From: Marivita sp051859345
GTDB taxonomy: Bacteria; Pseudomonadota; Alphaproteobacteria; Rhodobacterales; Rhodobacteraceae
Direction: 5' to 3'
Length of the DNA stretch: 64,000 nucleotides
NCBI RefSeq assembly: GCF_051859345.1
Contig: NZ_JBHYFV010000002.1
Coordinates: 1-64,000 of the forward strand
The notes beneath the pieces are model-generated. The model had not been told where the DNA came from. It worked only from the letters and a program-made list of their open reading frames with translations, and searched no databases. The position numbers and the translations under genes are program-made. This document shows, in pieces, positions 43,905 through 52,167 of this stretch (positions are counted from its first letter, which is position 1; every line of letters begins with the position of its first letter).

Positions 43905-45269
43905 ATGTCTCAGAACCCGCCTTCCCTGCGCCCTGATCTGGCCCCTGCGGCCCGGATCACCGATGCGCCCCGCTCTGGCCAGCCGACGATTGGCATGGTG
44001 TCGCTTGGATGCCCCAAAGCGCTGGTGGATTCAGAGCGGATTTTGACCCGGCTTCGCGCCGAAGGTTACGGGATTTCGCCGGATTATTCCGGGGCGGACG
44101 CGGTGATCGTGAACACCTGCGGGTTTCTGGATTCTGCCAAGGCCGAAAGTCTTGACGCGATTGGCGAAGCACTTGCCGAAAATGGACGGGTGATTGTGAC
44201 GGGCTGTCTGGGGGCGGAACCCGAGTACATCACCGGCGCACATCCCAAGGTTCTGGCCGTGACCGGACCGCATCAATACGAGCAGGTTCTGGATGCAGTC
44301 CATGCCGCTGTGCCGCCCGATCCCGACCCGTTCATCGACCTTTTGCCCGCAACCGGCGTGAGCCTGACGCCACGGCATTACAGCTATCTCAAGATTTCCG
44401 AGGGCTGCAATCACAAGTGCAAGTTCTGCATCATCCCCGACATGCGCGGTTTGCTGACCTCGCGCCCAGCCAAGGCGGTGCTGCGGGAAGCGGAAAAGCT
44501 GGTCGAGGGCGGCGTGCAAGAGTTGCTGGTCATATCGCAGGACACCTCGGCCTATGGCACCGACTGGAAGGACCGGGAGGAAAAGTTTCCGATCCTGTCG
44601 CTGGCCCGCGATCTTGGGGCTTTGGGCGCGTGGGTGCGGATGCATTACGTCTACCCCTACCCGCATGTGCGCGAGCTGGTGCCGCTGATGGCCCAGGGGC
44701 TGGTGCTTCCGTACCTCGACATCCCGTTCCAGCACGCGCACCCAGACACGTTGAAACGGATGGCGCGGCCTGCGGCGGCGGCGCGGACGCTGGATGAAAT
44801 CGCGGCGTGGCGGGACGTCTGCCCGGACATCACGCTTCGCTCGACCTTTATCGTGGGCTATCCCGGAGAGACAGAGGCCGAATTCCAGACGCTGCTGGAT
44901 TGGCTGGACGAGGCACAACTGGATCGGGTCGGCTGTTTCCAATACGAAAACGTCGATGGAGCACGGTCGAACGCGCTGCCCGACCATGTGCCGGGAGACG
45001 TCAAACAGGATCGCTGGGACCGGTTCATGGAAAAGGCACAGGCCATTTCCGAGGCCAAACTGGCGGCCAAGGTCGGTCAGCGTCTGGATGTCATCATCGA
45101 CGATATTGACGAGGATGGCATCGCCACTTGCCGCACCAAGGCAGACGCACCCGAGATCGACGGCAACCTTTTCATTGATGAGCGCACCGAAGGGTTGGCC
45201 GTGGGTCAGATCGTGTCGGTCGAGGTGGACGAGGCCGGGGAATACGATCTTTGGGGCAAACTGGTTTGA
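43905..45269 (+). CDS. rimO: Ribosomal protein uS12 methylthiotransferase RimO
   Basis: Radical-SAM enzyme that methylthiolates Asp88 of ribosomal protein S12. It has 454 residues from the ATG at 43905; a GTG three codons upstream is an alternative. The MTTase N-terminal domain has Cys36 (SLGCPKALVDSE), Cys72 (NTCGFLDSAK) and Cys101. The radical-SAM cluster cysteines are 168, 172 and 175 in GCNHKCKFCIIP. A TRAM domain follows at the C-terminus. SLGCPKALVDSE and IPDMRG distinguish it from MiaB and MtaB. Confidence 0.94.
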   Translation: MSQNPPSLRPDLAPAARITDAPRSGQPTIGMVSLGCPKALVDSERILTRLRAEGYGISPDYSGADAVIVNTCGFLDSAKAESLDAIGEALAENGRVIVTGCLGAEPEYITGAHPKVLAVTGPHQYEQVLDAVHAAVPPDPDPFIDLLPATGVSLTPRHYSYLKISEGCNHKCKFCIIPDMRGLLTSRPAKAVLREAEKLVEGGVQELLVISQDTSAYGTDWKDREEKFPILSLARDLGALGAWVRMHYVYPYPHVRELVPLMAQGLVLPYLDIPFQHAHPDTLKRMARPAAAARTLDEIAAWRDVCPDITLRSTFIVGYPGETEAEFQTLLDWLDEAQLDRVGCFQYENVDGARSNALPDHVPGDVKQDRWDRFMEKAQAISEAKLAAKVGQRLDVIIDDIDEDGIATCRTKADAPEIDGNLFIDERTEGLAVGQIVSVEVDEAGEYDLWGKLV

Positions 45270-45314
45270 CGTCATGGCAGGTCAACGCCCGTGCCTTACC
45301 CTGGACCCCAAGAT

Positions 45315-46262
45315 ATGACACCCGAAAATCACAGCTTCAGTCACCTGATTTCCAAAAGCGGAACCGCCTTTGACGGTGACGGCCCGCAATTGGCCTATCG
45401 CTGGACCCATGTTCAGGGCGACGTCGACTATGTGGCCCGAGAGCTATTTGCGCTCGACCTTGATCCCGTTGTTACAGCGGCACTTTCAGCAACCGAAACC
45501 CGTCCGCGCTGTACCCCGCATGGCGATGGCGCGGTGGTGATCCTGCGGGGGGTCAATCTGATCGAGGGCGCAGAGCCGGAGGACATGATTTCCTTGCGGG
45601 TCTGGATCGAGGAGCGACATATCATCAGCGCCGGGATCCGCCCGCTGGCGGCGCTGGACGATATTGTTGCGATGGTGGCGCGTGACAGGGCCCCGGTGTC
45701 GACCGGCGATATGCTGGCCAGCATCACCTTGCGGCTGGTGGACCGGACCGACCCGGTCATCGCCGATCTGAACGAGGTGCTGGACGGCCTTGAAGACTCG
45801 TTGGAACAAAGTGATGTCGCCGAGACCCGCCGCACCATTTCGGACACGCGGCGTGTGGCGATTGCCCTGCGACGCTATCTGTTTCCACAAAGAGACGCGC
45901 TTACCACTTTGGAGGTCGAGGCGTTTGGCTGGATTCCCGAGCTTGCCAAAGGGCATCTTCGCGAAGCCGTGGACCGGTTGAGCCGCTTGTGTGAAGAACT
46001 GGACATGATCCGCGAACGGTGCCAGGTGGTTCAGGATCACATGCTGGATGTGCGCGCCGAAGCGATGAACCAGCAGATGCTGGTGTTGACCGTGGTGGCC
46101 GCATTTTTCCTTCCCATCAGCTTTCTCACCGGACTTCTGGGCATCAATGTGGGTGGTGTGCCGCTGGCGCAGAGCGAGAACGGGTTTTGGATCATCTGCG
46201 GCCTGATGGCCGTGATCGGACTACTGGAATATGTGCTGTTCAAGAAGTTCAAGCTTTTCTGA
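45315..46262 (+). CDS. zntB: CorA-family divalent cation transporter, ZntB-like
   Basis: 315-residue CorA-superfamily protein. It has a large cytoplasmic N-terminal domain (about 1-250) and two C-terminal membrane segments. The pore signature appears as Gly276-Ile277-Asn278 in LGINVGGVP, where CorA Mg channels usually have GMN; GIN or GVN is typical of ZntB. Zinc is the likely ion but Mg or others cannot be excluded. The start at 45315 (MTPENHSF) is preferred to the GTG at 45291. Confidence 0.85.
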   Translation: MTPENHSFSHLISKSGTAFDGDGPQLAYRWTHVQGDVDYVARELFALDLDPVVTAALSATETRPRCTPHGDGAVVILRGVNLIEGAEPEDMISLRVWIEERHIISAGIRPLAALDDIVAMVARDRAPVSTGDMLASITLRLVDRTDPVIADLNEVLDGLEDSLEQSDVAETRRTISDTRRVAIALRRYLFPQRDALTTLEVEAFGWIPELAKGHLREAVDRLSRLCEELDMIRERCQVVQDHMLDVRAEAMNQQMLVLTVVAAFFLPISFLTGLLGINVGGVPLAQSENGFWIICGLMAVIGLLEYVLFKKFKLF

Positions 46263-46356
46263 ACAGGTCGATCTGCGCCCAACAGGATATCGTCAAAGGT
46301 GTGATCTGCGACCCGATGCACCTTGCCGGCCAGCCTGCGCGGCATAGGTTTGAACC

Positions 46357-46746
46357 ATGACACAGACATCCGACACGAGGGTCTTGTTCAACGATCAATG
46401 CCCCGTGTGTTCCTTTGAGATCAATCACTACGCCGCCTATGCCAGGCGCGAAGGTCTGGCGGTCCAGTTCGACGATCTGAACGGGCCAAAGCGTGCGGCG
46501 TGGGGCATTGATGCTGATACCGCCGCGCAGCGCCTGTATGTGTTGCGCGACGGAGAGTTGACCAGCGGCATTCCGGCGTTTCTGGTGCTGTGGCGCGAGA
46601 TGCCACGCTACCGGTGGTTGGCAAGGATCGTTGGACTGCCGGGGATCAGACAGGCGGCATGCGCGCTTTATGACCACATGCTTGCACCGCTGATCTACCG
46701 TTGGCACCTGCGGCGCAAGGCGCGGGGCACTAGCCCAGCAGGATAA
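46357..46746 (+). CDS. DUF393 (DCC family) thiol-disulfide oxidoreductase-like protein
   Basis: 129 residues with the DCC family motif NDQCPVCSFE near the N-terminus (Cys15, Cys18), a CxxC-like redox pair. GIDADTAAQRLYVLRDGEL and the late hydrophobic segment around LARIVGLPGIR are common in the family. The role is unknown. Its 3' end overlaps the convergent dgkA by 17 bases. Confidence 0.8.
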   Translation: MTQTSDTRVLFNDQCPVCSFEINHYAAYARREGLAVQFDDLNGPKRAAWGIDADTAAQRLYVLRDGELTSGIPAFLVLWREMPRYRWLARIVGLPGIRQAACALYDHMLAPLIYRWHLRRKARGTSPAG

Positions 46747-47077
46747 CCAACCACGCCACACCCACCGCGATGGCGGCAACTGCGACACCCGCGCTGCCTG
46801 CGTCTTTGGCGCGTTTGGCCAAGGGGTGGTCGTCGGTGGAGATATAATCAACAGCGTCTTCAATGGCCGTGTTGATCAGTTCAACCGCAAGAACCAGGAC
46901 ACCAAGCGCAAGGATCAGTGCGCGTTCGACAGGATCAAGCGGCAGCACAAAGGCCAGCGCCGCAGAGGCCAGGTTGGCCCAGACCCACGACCGGAAGCTG
47001 TACTCGGTCCGCCATGTTGCGACGACGCCCGACCACGACCAGATGCAGCGCTGTTTCAGACGGGCGAAGAACTCCAT
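46730..47077 (-). CDS. dgkA: Diacylglycerol kinase
   Basis: 115-residue trimeric inner-membrane kinase that phosphorylates diacylglycerol to phosphatidic acid. Three membrane segments are seen (about 33-47, 51-70, 92-115). The family active-site stretch LAVELINTAIEDAVDYIS occupies about residues 62-79, with Glu and Asn residues for catalysis. It overlaps the DUF393 gene tail to tail. Confidence 0.9.
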   Translation of the reverse strand: MEFFARLKQRCIWSWSGVVATWRTEYSFRSWVWANLASAALAFVLPLDPVERALILALGVLVLAVELINTAIEDAVDYISTDDHPLAKRAKDAGSAGVAVAAIAVGVAWLVILLG

Positions 47078-47100
47078 GCGCGATCCTTTTTCCGGGCGTG

Positions 47101-47451
47101 TCAGATGTTATCGAGGTAGTGGCGGACACAATCCTGAACATGGCGAAACCGGTCGCCACCCAGATGTTTGCCGCCGTACCAGCGGGTCACAACGATCACA
47201 TGATCGGTCAGACGCTCGCGTTCCAGCATTTGCAAAATGATCTGCCCAGCCCCACCTTCACCATCGTCATTCTTGAGAGGGACGCCATCGGAAAACACCA
47301 CCGCCCATGTGTTATGCGTGGCCTTTGCGTATTTCTTGGTGCGTTTGAGGTCCTTGAGAAAGGCCAGAGCCGCCTCGCGACTGGCCGCAGGACCGCCGCT
47401 CACCGCGTATTTGGAGCCGCGATCCGATATGACGCCTTCAAATTTGTTCAT
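47101..47451 (-). CDS. YigZ/IMPACT family protein, N-terminal domain only
   Basis: 116 residues matching the UPF0029/IMPACT N-terminal domain. KATHNTWAVVFSDG, DDGEGGAGQIIL and VVTRWYGGKHLGGDRFRHV are near-consensus family segments. The usual ~200-residue YigZ has a second DUF1949 domain, which is absent here; the stop is clean and no remnant follows. The start overlaps the upstream HTH-like gene by 14 bases. Confidence 0.8.
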   Translation of the reverse strand: MNKFEGVISDRGSKYAVSGGPAASREAALAFLKDLKRTKKYAKATHNTWAVVFSDGVPLKNDDGEGGAGQIILQMLERERLTDHVIVVTRWYGGKHLGGDRFRHVQDCVRHYLDNI

Positions 47452-47896
47452 CTTCCAGATGCAGTTTCATATCGACAAGCACCTGTTGCAGCGCGAGGGT
47501 TTCGCGCAGAAGGCGGCGGGCCTCATTCGCGCTGATCACGCCGTCGGCAATGGACTGGTGGTATTCGCCCATGAGCATTGCAAACCGTTGGCTGAGCGCA
47601 ACCACATCCGAATTGACGCCGCCCTTCTTGGCGGTATTACCCCGGCGTTCGTCAAAGGAGAGGGTGATGCCGTTCAATTCGGCGAGCGCCGAGGTGACAT
47701 GAGGATAGCTTGACGCCTGTTCGAGCGCGGCAACGGCATCGACCGGGATAAAGCGGTCTGCGTGTTCATCATGATCCGCGTAATACCGACCCAATGTGGC
47801 TTTGGATTTGCCGGTCAATTCGCACGCGCGTTCGATCCCGACATCCTTGACGAGAAGCTCTGTATGTTTTTTCAGATACGGACCAAACGTTGGCAT
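47438..47896 (-). CDS. Conserved hypothetical protein with HTH-like N-terminus
   Basis: 152 residues. GIERACELTGKSKATLGRYY (about 20-39) reads like a helix-turn-helix, followed by HADRFIPVDAVAALEQAS and a helical C-terminus. The layout recalls phage CII-type regulators, but I do not recognise the family with certainty. The ATG at 47896 follows AAGGGGTGAG. It is divergent from tdk across a 272-base gap and is in one unit with the YigZ-like gene. Confidence 0.6.
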   Translation of the reverse strand: MPTFGPYLKKHTELLVKDVGIERACELTGKSKATLGRYYADHDEHADRFIPVDAVAALEQASSYPHVTSALAELNGITLSFDERRGNTAKKGGVNSDVVALSQRFAMLMGEYHQSIADGVISANEARRLLRETLALQQVLVDMKLHLEDEQI

Positions 47897-48034
47897 CACT
47901 CACCCCTTCACTGCTTCCCAACACCATGGGAACCTTACTGTCTCTTTCCCCTGACTTTGATCGTAATGCAATGCGACAGGTAAGCGAGACCCGAAAGTGT
48001 CGGGCGCAAGGCACACCGGGCCCGGCCCGGACCT

Positions 48035-48125
48035 GGGATGCGCAGTCCGGTCGTTGGCACGGTGCGTGACTTACGCCGTGTTGCATGTCGCCACTTACGG
48101 ACAGCGGCAGCGCATCCCGTTTTTT
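48035..48125 (+). ncRNA. Structured element with U-tract before tdk (leader or small RNA)
   Basis: GGGATGCGC (48035-48043) pairs with GCGCATCCC (48110-48118), which is followed by GTTTTTT. Inside, GTCCG (48045-48049) pairs with CGGAC (48098-48102), and a central hairpin uses CACG..GCGT with ACGC..CGTG around 48058-48080. The fold plus T-run looks like an intrinsic terminator of a small RNA or a tdk attenuator. The tdk ATG lies 43 bases further on. A small hairpin CCCGA/TCGGG sits upstream at 47990-48004. No known RNA family is recognised. Confidence 0.45.
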
Positions 48126-48168
48126 ACCACCCTTGCGCGGATCGGTCCGTTGCGGCACATGGCTGTTC

Positions 48169-48750
48169 ATGGCCAAGCTTTATTTCAATTACTCCACCAT
48201 GAACGCGGGCAAATCGACCCTGCTGTTGCAGGCTGCGCACAACTATGAAGAGCGCGGGATGTCTGTCTATCGGATGACCGCCGGTTTTGATGATCGCGCG
48301 GGCAAGGGGCAAATCGGATCGAGGATCGGCTTTTCGCGCGAGGCGGACTCATTCTTTCCCAATGACGATCTTTTTGTGGGGATCGAAGCGGTGATGGCCA
48401 AAGCCGACCTCGCCTGCATCTTCATCGACGAAGCACAGTTTCTGACGCCGGAACAGGTGTGGCAGCTGGCCCGCGTGGCGGATGATCTTGGCGTTCCGGT
48501 GATGGCCTACGGTCTGCGCGTGGATTTTCGCGGGCAGCTTTTTCCGGGGTCGGCAACTCTTCTGGCGCTGGCGGATTCCCTGCGGGAGGTGCGTACGATC
48601 TGCCATTGCGGGCGCAAGGCTACGATGGTGGTGCGGCAGGACGATCAGGGCAATGTTCTGACCGAAGGCGCGCAGGTGCAGATTGGTGGAAACGAGACAT
48701 ATGTGAGCCTGTGTCGCAAGCATTGGCGGCAGGTCACCGGCGCGCGTTGA
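48169..48750 (+). CDS. tdk: Thymidine kinase
   Basis: Phosphorylates thymidine for dTMP salvage. From the ATG at 48169 it has 193 residues, as usual for type II thymidine kinase. MAKLYFNYSTMNAGKSTLLL contains the P-loop MNAGKST, FIDEAQFL the catalytic Glu, and zinc-binding cysteines are seen in ICHCGRKA with a C-terminal CRKHW. Upstream in-frame codons overlap the structured leader and are rejected. Confidence 0.94.
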   Translation: MAKLYFNYSTMNAGKSTLLLQAAHNYEERGMSVYRMTAGFDDRAGKGQIGSRIGFSREADSFFPNDDLFVGIEAVMAKADLACIFIDEAQFLTPEQVWQLARVADDLGVPVMAYGLRVDFRGQLFPGSATLLALADSLREVRTICHCGRKATMVVRQDDQGNVLTEGAQVQIGGNETYVSLCRKHWRQVTGAR

Positions 48751-48786
48751 GGCAAAAAGTTCCATGCGGTTTCAAAAATAATTCGC

Positions 48787-48811
48787 GGAACGCAGAGTGC
48801 GTGGCTTGGTT
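48787..48811 (+). promoter_or_regulatory. EcfG-type stress promoter candidate for the PRC-barrel gene
   Basis: GGAAC (48787-48791), 16-base spacer, GGTT (48808-48811). The alphaproteobacterial general-stress sigma factor EcfG recognises GGAAC-N16/17-CGTT; there is one mismatch. It lies 36 bases before the PRC-barrel ATG. Whether the genome encodes EcfG is not visible here. Confidence 0.5.
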
Positions 48812-48846
48812 GTTGTCCCAGAAGCAATTGAGCCAAGGAGGCTACC

Positions 48847-49341
48847 ATGAACAAGCTATTTGTAAGCGCACTCGCCCTGACAATCGGAACCACCGGCGCA
48901 TGGGCTGAAAGCCATTCCAACAGCGCCATGTCCGATGACACCAACATGACCGAAACGACCGACACCGCGATGAACGACACCACATCTCTGGACGATCGGG
49001 CCAACCTGATCCGCACGCGCGACATCACGGGTGGTACGGTCTACACGACGAACGCGGCCAATGACGAAGGTTGGTCGATGGATACGATCCACACCGAAGC
49101 CAGTGCTGACTGGAACGATATCGGTGAGATCGAAGACATCATTCTGAACAAGAGCGGCCAGATGATTGGCATCGTCGCCGAAGTGGGTGGTTTCCTGGAC
49201 ATCGCCGACAAGCATGTGATGATCCCGACCGAGAACGTGAACCTCGTCGCCGTCGACAATCGCAGCTATGCCATCCTGACCCGGTTCAACGAAGAAGAAC
49301 TGGAATCGATGGAATCGGTTGATGAAGGTTTCTGGAACTAA
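48847..49341 (+). CDS. Secreted PRC-barrel domain protein
   Basis: 164 residues with a signal peptide (1-20, cleavage after AWA) and a Thr/Asp-rich linker (about 21-50) before a PRC-barrel-like domain (about 75-150). Its core segments are NDIGEIEDIILNKSGQMIGIV and HVMIPTENVNLV (each broken by loops). The function of such exported PRC-barrel proteins is unknown; several are stress-induced in alphaproteobacteria. A CAAGGAGG ribosome site precedes the ATG and a strong terminator follows. Confidence 0.85.
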   Translation: MNKLFVSALALTIGTTGAWAESHSNSAMSDDTNMTETTDTAMNDTTSLDDRANLIRTRDITGGTVYTTNAANDEGWSMDTIHTEASADWNDIGEIEDIILNKSGQMIGIVAEVGGFLDIADKHVMIPTENVNLVAVDNRSYAILTRFNEEELESMESVDEGFWN

Positions 49342-49364
49342 GGCAGTGCCATACATGCGAAATC

Positions 49365-49388
49365 GGGGGCCGAATGGCCCCCTTTTTT
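49365..49388 (+). terminator. Intrinsic terminator after the PRC-barrel gene
   Basis: GGGGGCC-GAAT-GGCCCCC followed by six Ts, 24 bases after the stop. It is the clearest classic terminator in the window and stops transcription before the convergent fabH-like gene. Confidence 0.9.
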
Positions 49389-49397
49389 GTGGCTGCT

Positions 49398-50516
49398 TCA
49401 GGCGCGCTGGATGAGGACAGAGCCTACTGAATACCCCGCGCCAAAGGAACAGATCACACCACGGTCCCCAGGTGTCAGATCATCGGAGTACTTTGAGAAC
49501 GCGATGATTGATCCAGCGGATGATGTATTGGCATAGTCCTGCAGGATGTTGGGCTGTTCCCCGGGTTCCGGCGTGCGACCCAACACCTTTTTGCCGATGA
49601 AGTCATTCATCGTTTTGTTCGCTTGATGCAACCAGAGACGTTTCAGGCTGTCGGCACTCCAATCGGTATCGTCCAGATGGCCAAGGATATGAGCCGAAAC
49701 CATCGGCAGAACCTCTTTGAAGACTTTTCGGCCGTTCTGCATGAACTGCATGTCTCGGCGGTCTTCCATCTGGTCGCGGGTACGGCGCAGGAAGCCGTTG
49801 TTATTGCGGATATTGTTCGAGAATTCGGTCGCGCAGCGGGTGCCGTGAATCGTGAAATGCGGGCCTTTGGCATTCGTGCTGGGTTCGATCACCACCGCGG
49901 TCGCCACATCACCGAAAATAAAGTGGCAATCCCGGTCCCGCCATTCCAGATGCGCCGAACAGATTTCCGGGTTCACCACGATGGCGCATGTGACCGATCC
50001 CGACCGCACCATGTCAGCGGCTGCCTGAATGCCAAACGTGGCCGAGGAACAGGCCACGTTCATGTCAAAGGCAAAACCCCCGGCGCCGATCAGGCTTTGG
50101 ATCTCGACTGCAATCGCCGGATAGGCGCGTTCGTGGTTCGAGGCAGCACAGATCACAAGGTCGACCTCGGACGCATCCCGCCCCGCCTGTAGCAACGCTT
50201 TGGCGATCGCGTCCACGGCCATTTCCGCCATGATCGACGGCGCATCATCGGCGCGGGGTGTCAGGTTTGGAAACATGCGCTCCGGGTCCAGAACACCGGA
50301 CTTGTCCATGACATAGCGCTGTTCGATCCCGGATGCCGACAGGATGAATTCGGCGCTTGAATGCGGGATCGGGTCTTTGATGCCCGCCGCGATGTCATCC
50401 GCGTATTGTGCGTTCACACGGTCAGCATAGGCGTTGAACGCCACCACAAGTTCATCATTGGTGATGATGTCCTTGGGCGTGAATACACCGCTTCCGGTGA
50501 TGGCGGGCTGGATCAT
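49398..50516 (-). CDS. Beta-ketoacyl-ACP synthase III (FabH-like)
   Basis: 372-residue thiolase-fold condensing enzyme. The catalytic triad is Cys156 (NVACSSATFG), His297 (LWLHQANK) and Asn330 (DYANTSSAGS), and the C-terminus ends GAGYSVGSVLIQ. It is longer than canonical FabH (~320) with insertions around 28-50 and 240-260, like the FabH2/long-KASIII group. It may therefore use medium-chain or other acyl-CoA primers, not only acetyl-CoA (inference). The start at 50516 (MIQPAITGSG) is preferred to the in-frame ATG at 50570. Confidence 0.85.
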   Translation of the reverse strand: MIQPAITGSGVFTPKDIITNDELVVAFNAYADRVNAQYADDIAAGIKDPIPHSSAEFILSASGIEQRYVMDKSGVLDPERMFPNLTPRADDAPSIMAEMAVDAIAKALLQAGRDASEVDLVICAASNHERAYPAIAVEIQSLIGAGGFAFDMNVACSSATFGIQAAADMVRSGSVTCAIVVNPEICSAHLEWRDRDCHFIFGDVATAVVIEPSTNAKGPHFTIHGTRCATEFSNNIRNNNGFLRRTRDQMEDRRDMQFMQNGRKVFKEVLPMVSAHILGHLDDTDWSADSLKRLWLHQANKTMNDFIGKKVLGRTPEPGEQPNILQDYANTSSAGSIIAFSKYSDDLTPGDRGVICSFGAGYSVGSVLIQRA

Positions 50517-50590
50517 TGCGGGCTTCCTTGTGTGTCGCGGAAACAAACTGCACCGGAACGCATTGGTCAAGCACGACGCTGCGCGATTTC

Positions 50591-50616
50591 GGAACCGACT
50601 TCAGCGGCGCTGCGTT
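50591..50616 (+). promoter_or_regulatory. EcfG-type promoter (perfect match) for small membrane protein
   Basis: GGAAC (50591-50595), 17-base spacer, CGTT (50613-50616): an exact fit to the GGAAC-N16/17-CGTT consensus of the alphaproteobacterial stress sigma factor. It lies 22 bases before the ATG at 50639, leaving a very short leader with a GAAGGAGGT ribosome site. Confidence 0.6.
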
Positions 50617-50638
50617 GATCCTGCGAAGGAGGTAACAC

Positions 50639-50893
50639 ATGGACCGCTTATCAATCTTACTGTCGCTTCTCAGCGGCGCACTGATCACGGGTACGCTGGT
50701 AACAGCTGCCTTCTCAATGGGGTATTACAACTGGTGGGTCATTGGCGGCGCGGCAATCATAGGCTGGCTGACCGCATGGCCCAGCGCCTATTTCGTGTCG
50801 CGCCTGATCAAGGACAACGATCCAGAGTGGTCACCACACCGTGACCCGATGGAACATGGCCCGATCCCGAGACTCAATGCGAAAGAAGTCTAA
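50639..50893 (+). CDS. Small two-segment membrane protein
   Basis: 84 residues with two hydrophobic segments (about 5-26 and 31-53) and a polar tail rich in Pro and charged residues (DNDPEWSPHRDPMEHGPIP). The family is not recognised with certainty. It has an excellent ribosome site (GAAGGAGGT, 6 bases upstream) and a stress-type promoter. Its stop overlaps the convergent hydroxyacid dehydrogenase gene by 4 bases. Confidence 0.75.
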   Translation: MDRLSILLSLLSGALITGTLVTAAFSMGYYNWWVIGGAAIIGWLTAWPSAYFVSRLIKDNDPEWSPHRDPMEHGPIPRLNAKEV

Positions 50894-51843
50894 ACGGCGT
50901 TGGGCAGGACGTTCCCCTTGGCAAATGCGATCGCGTTATCGACCGCCATCAACCCCATCGCCTGACGGATTTCCAATGCGGACGTCCCGAGATGGGGCAA
51001 AAGCGTCACGTTTTCCAAATCGATCAACTCTTGCGGAACCTTGGGTTCGAATTCGTACACATCAAGCCCTGCACCCGCGATCTGCCCTGTCTGAAGGGCG
51101 TCGATCAAATCGCTTTCTTTGACCACATCCCCACGCGCAATGTTCACCAAGTGCGCGTGGGAATTCATCGCGTTGAACACCGAAGCATCAATCAGATGGT
51201 GCGTGTCAGCGCCACCCGGAACAGCGATCACCACAACATCGACCTGTGCGGCGAGATCCGTCAGTGCCTCAATCTGTTGCGCCGGAAACGGCAACGTCTT
51301 GGGTGACCGGTTGTAGAACCTGATCTGCATGCCAAAGCCGAAATGGGCCCGCTGTGCAATCGCTTCGCCGATGCGCCCCATCCCAACCACGCCCAGCGTT
51401 TTCCCGGACATGTGCAACCCCAAAAGCTGGGTCGGATGCCACCCGTCCCATGATCCGGCCCGCACCATCCGTTCGCCTTCTCCGGCACGGCGACAGGTCA
51501 TCAACATAAGCGTCAGGGCTATATCCGCAGTGGCATCCGTCACCGCTCCGGGTGTGTTGGTGACCGATATCCCGACCTCTGCCGCTGCCTTGGCGTCGAT
51601 ATGGTTGTAGCCCACCCCAAAATTCGCGAGAAGTTTGCAGCGTGGGTCCGGAACGGCGGCGAAGACATCTGCGCCATATGCATCCCCCAGCGTTGGAAGC
51701 ACGACGTCATAGTCGCGCAGGCTCGTCTCGAGTTCGTCGCGGGTCATGATGGCAGGGCTGTCACGGTAGGTGACATCAAAGGTTTCCCGCGCCTTGGCGA
51801 TGACCGTGTCCGGCAGGTTTCGCGTGATCAGAAGTTTCAACAT
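50890..51843 (-). CDS. D-2-hydroxyacid dehydrogenase (glyoxylate reductase type)
   Basis: 317-residue NAD(P)-dependent dehydrogenase. The Rossmann motif is VVGMGRIGEAIAQRA (about 151-165). Catalytic residues are Arg in VNIARGDVV, Glu in VYEFEPKVP and His in LLPHLGTSA. It probably reduces glyoxylate or hydroxypyruvate, but closely related enzymes act on other 2-keto acids. The gene is downstream of csaA and overlaps it by 7 bases. Confidence 0.85.
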   Translation of the reverse strand: MLKLLITRNLPDTVIAKARETFDVTYRDSPAIMTRDELETSLRDYDVVLPTLGDAYGADVFAAVPDPRCKLLANFGVGYNHIDAKAAAEVGISVTNTPGAVTDATADIALTLMLMTCRRAGEGERMVRAGSWDGWHPTQLLGLHMSGKTLGVVGMGRIGEAIAQRAHFGFGMQIRFYNRSPKTLPFPAQQIEALTDLAAQVDVVVIAVPGGADTHHLIDASVFNAMNSHAHLVNIARGDVVKESDLIDALQTGQIAGAGLDVYEFEPKVPQELIDLENVTLLPHLGTSALEIRQAMGLMAVDNAIAFAKGNVLPNAV

Positions 51844-52167
51844 AAGCGCGCTCCGTTCGGGATTTCTTTGTCCGGGACAGCAAGAACGATGGCCTCGTCC
51901 GCGTCGTAAAAGCCAAGAACCAACGCTTCGGACATGAAGGGGCCAATTTGGCGGGGTGGGAAGTTGACAACCCCCATGACCTTTTTGCCCACAAGCGTCT
52001 CGGGGTCGTAATGCACCGTGATCTGGGCCGAAGATTTCTTGATCCCGATCTCGTCCCCATAATCAACCCACAACTTGATCGCGGGTTTGCGCGCCTCGGG
52101 AAACGGTTCGGCGCGGGTGACCGTGCCGATACGAATATCCACCTTCATGAAATCGTCGAACGTGATT

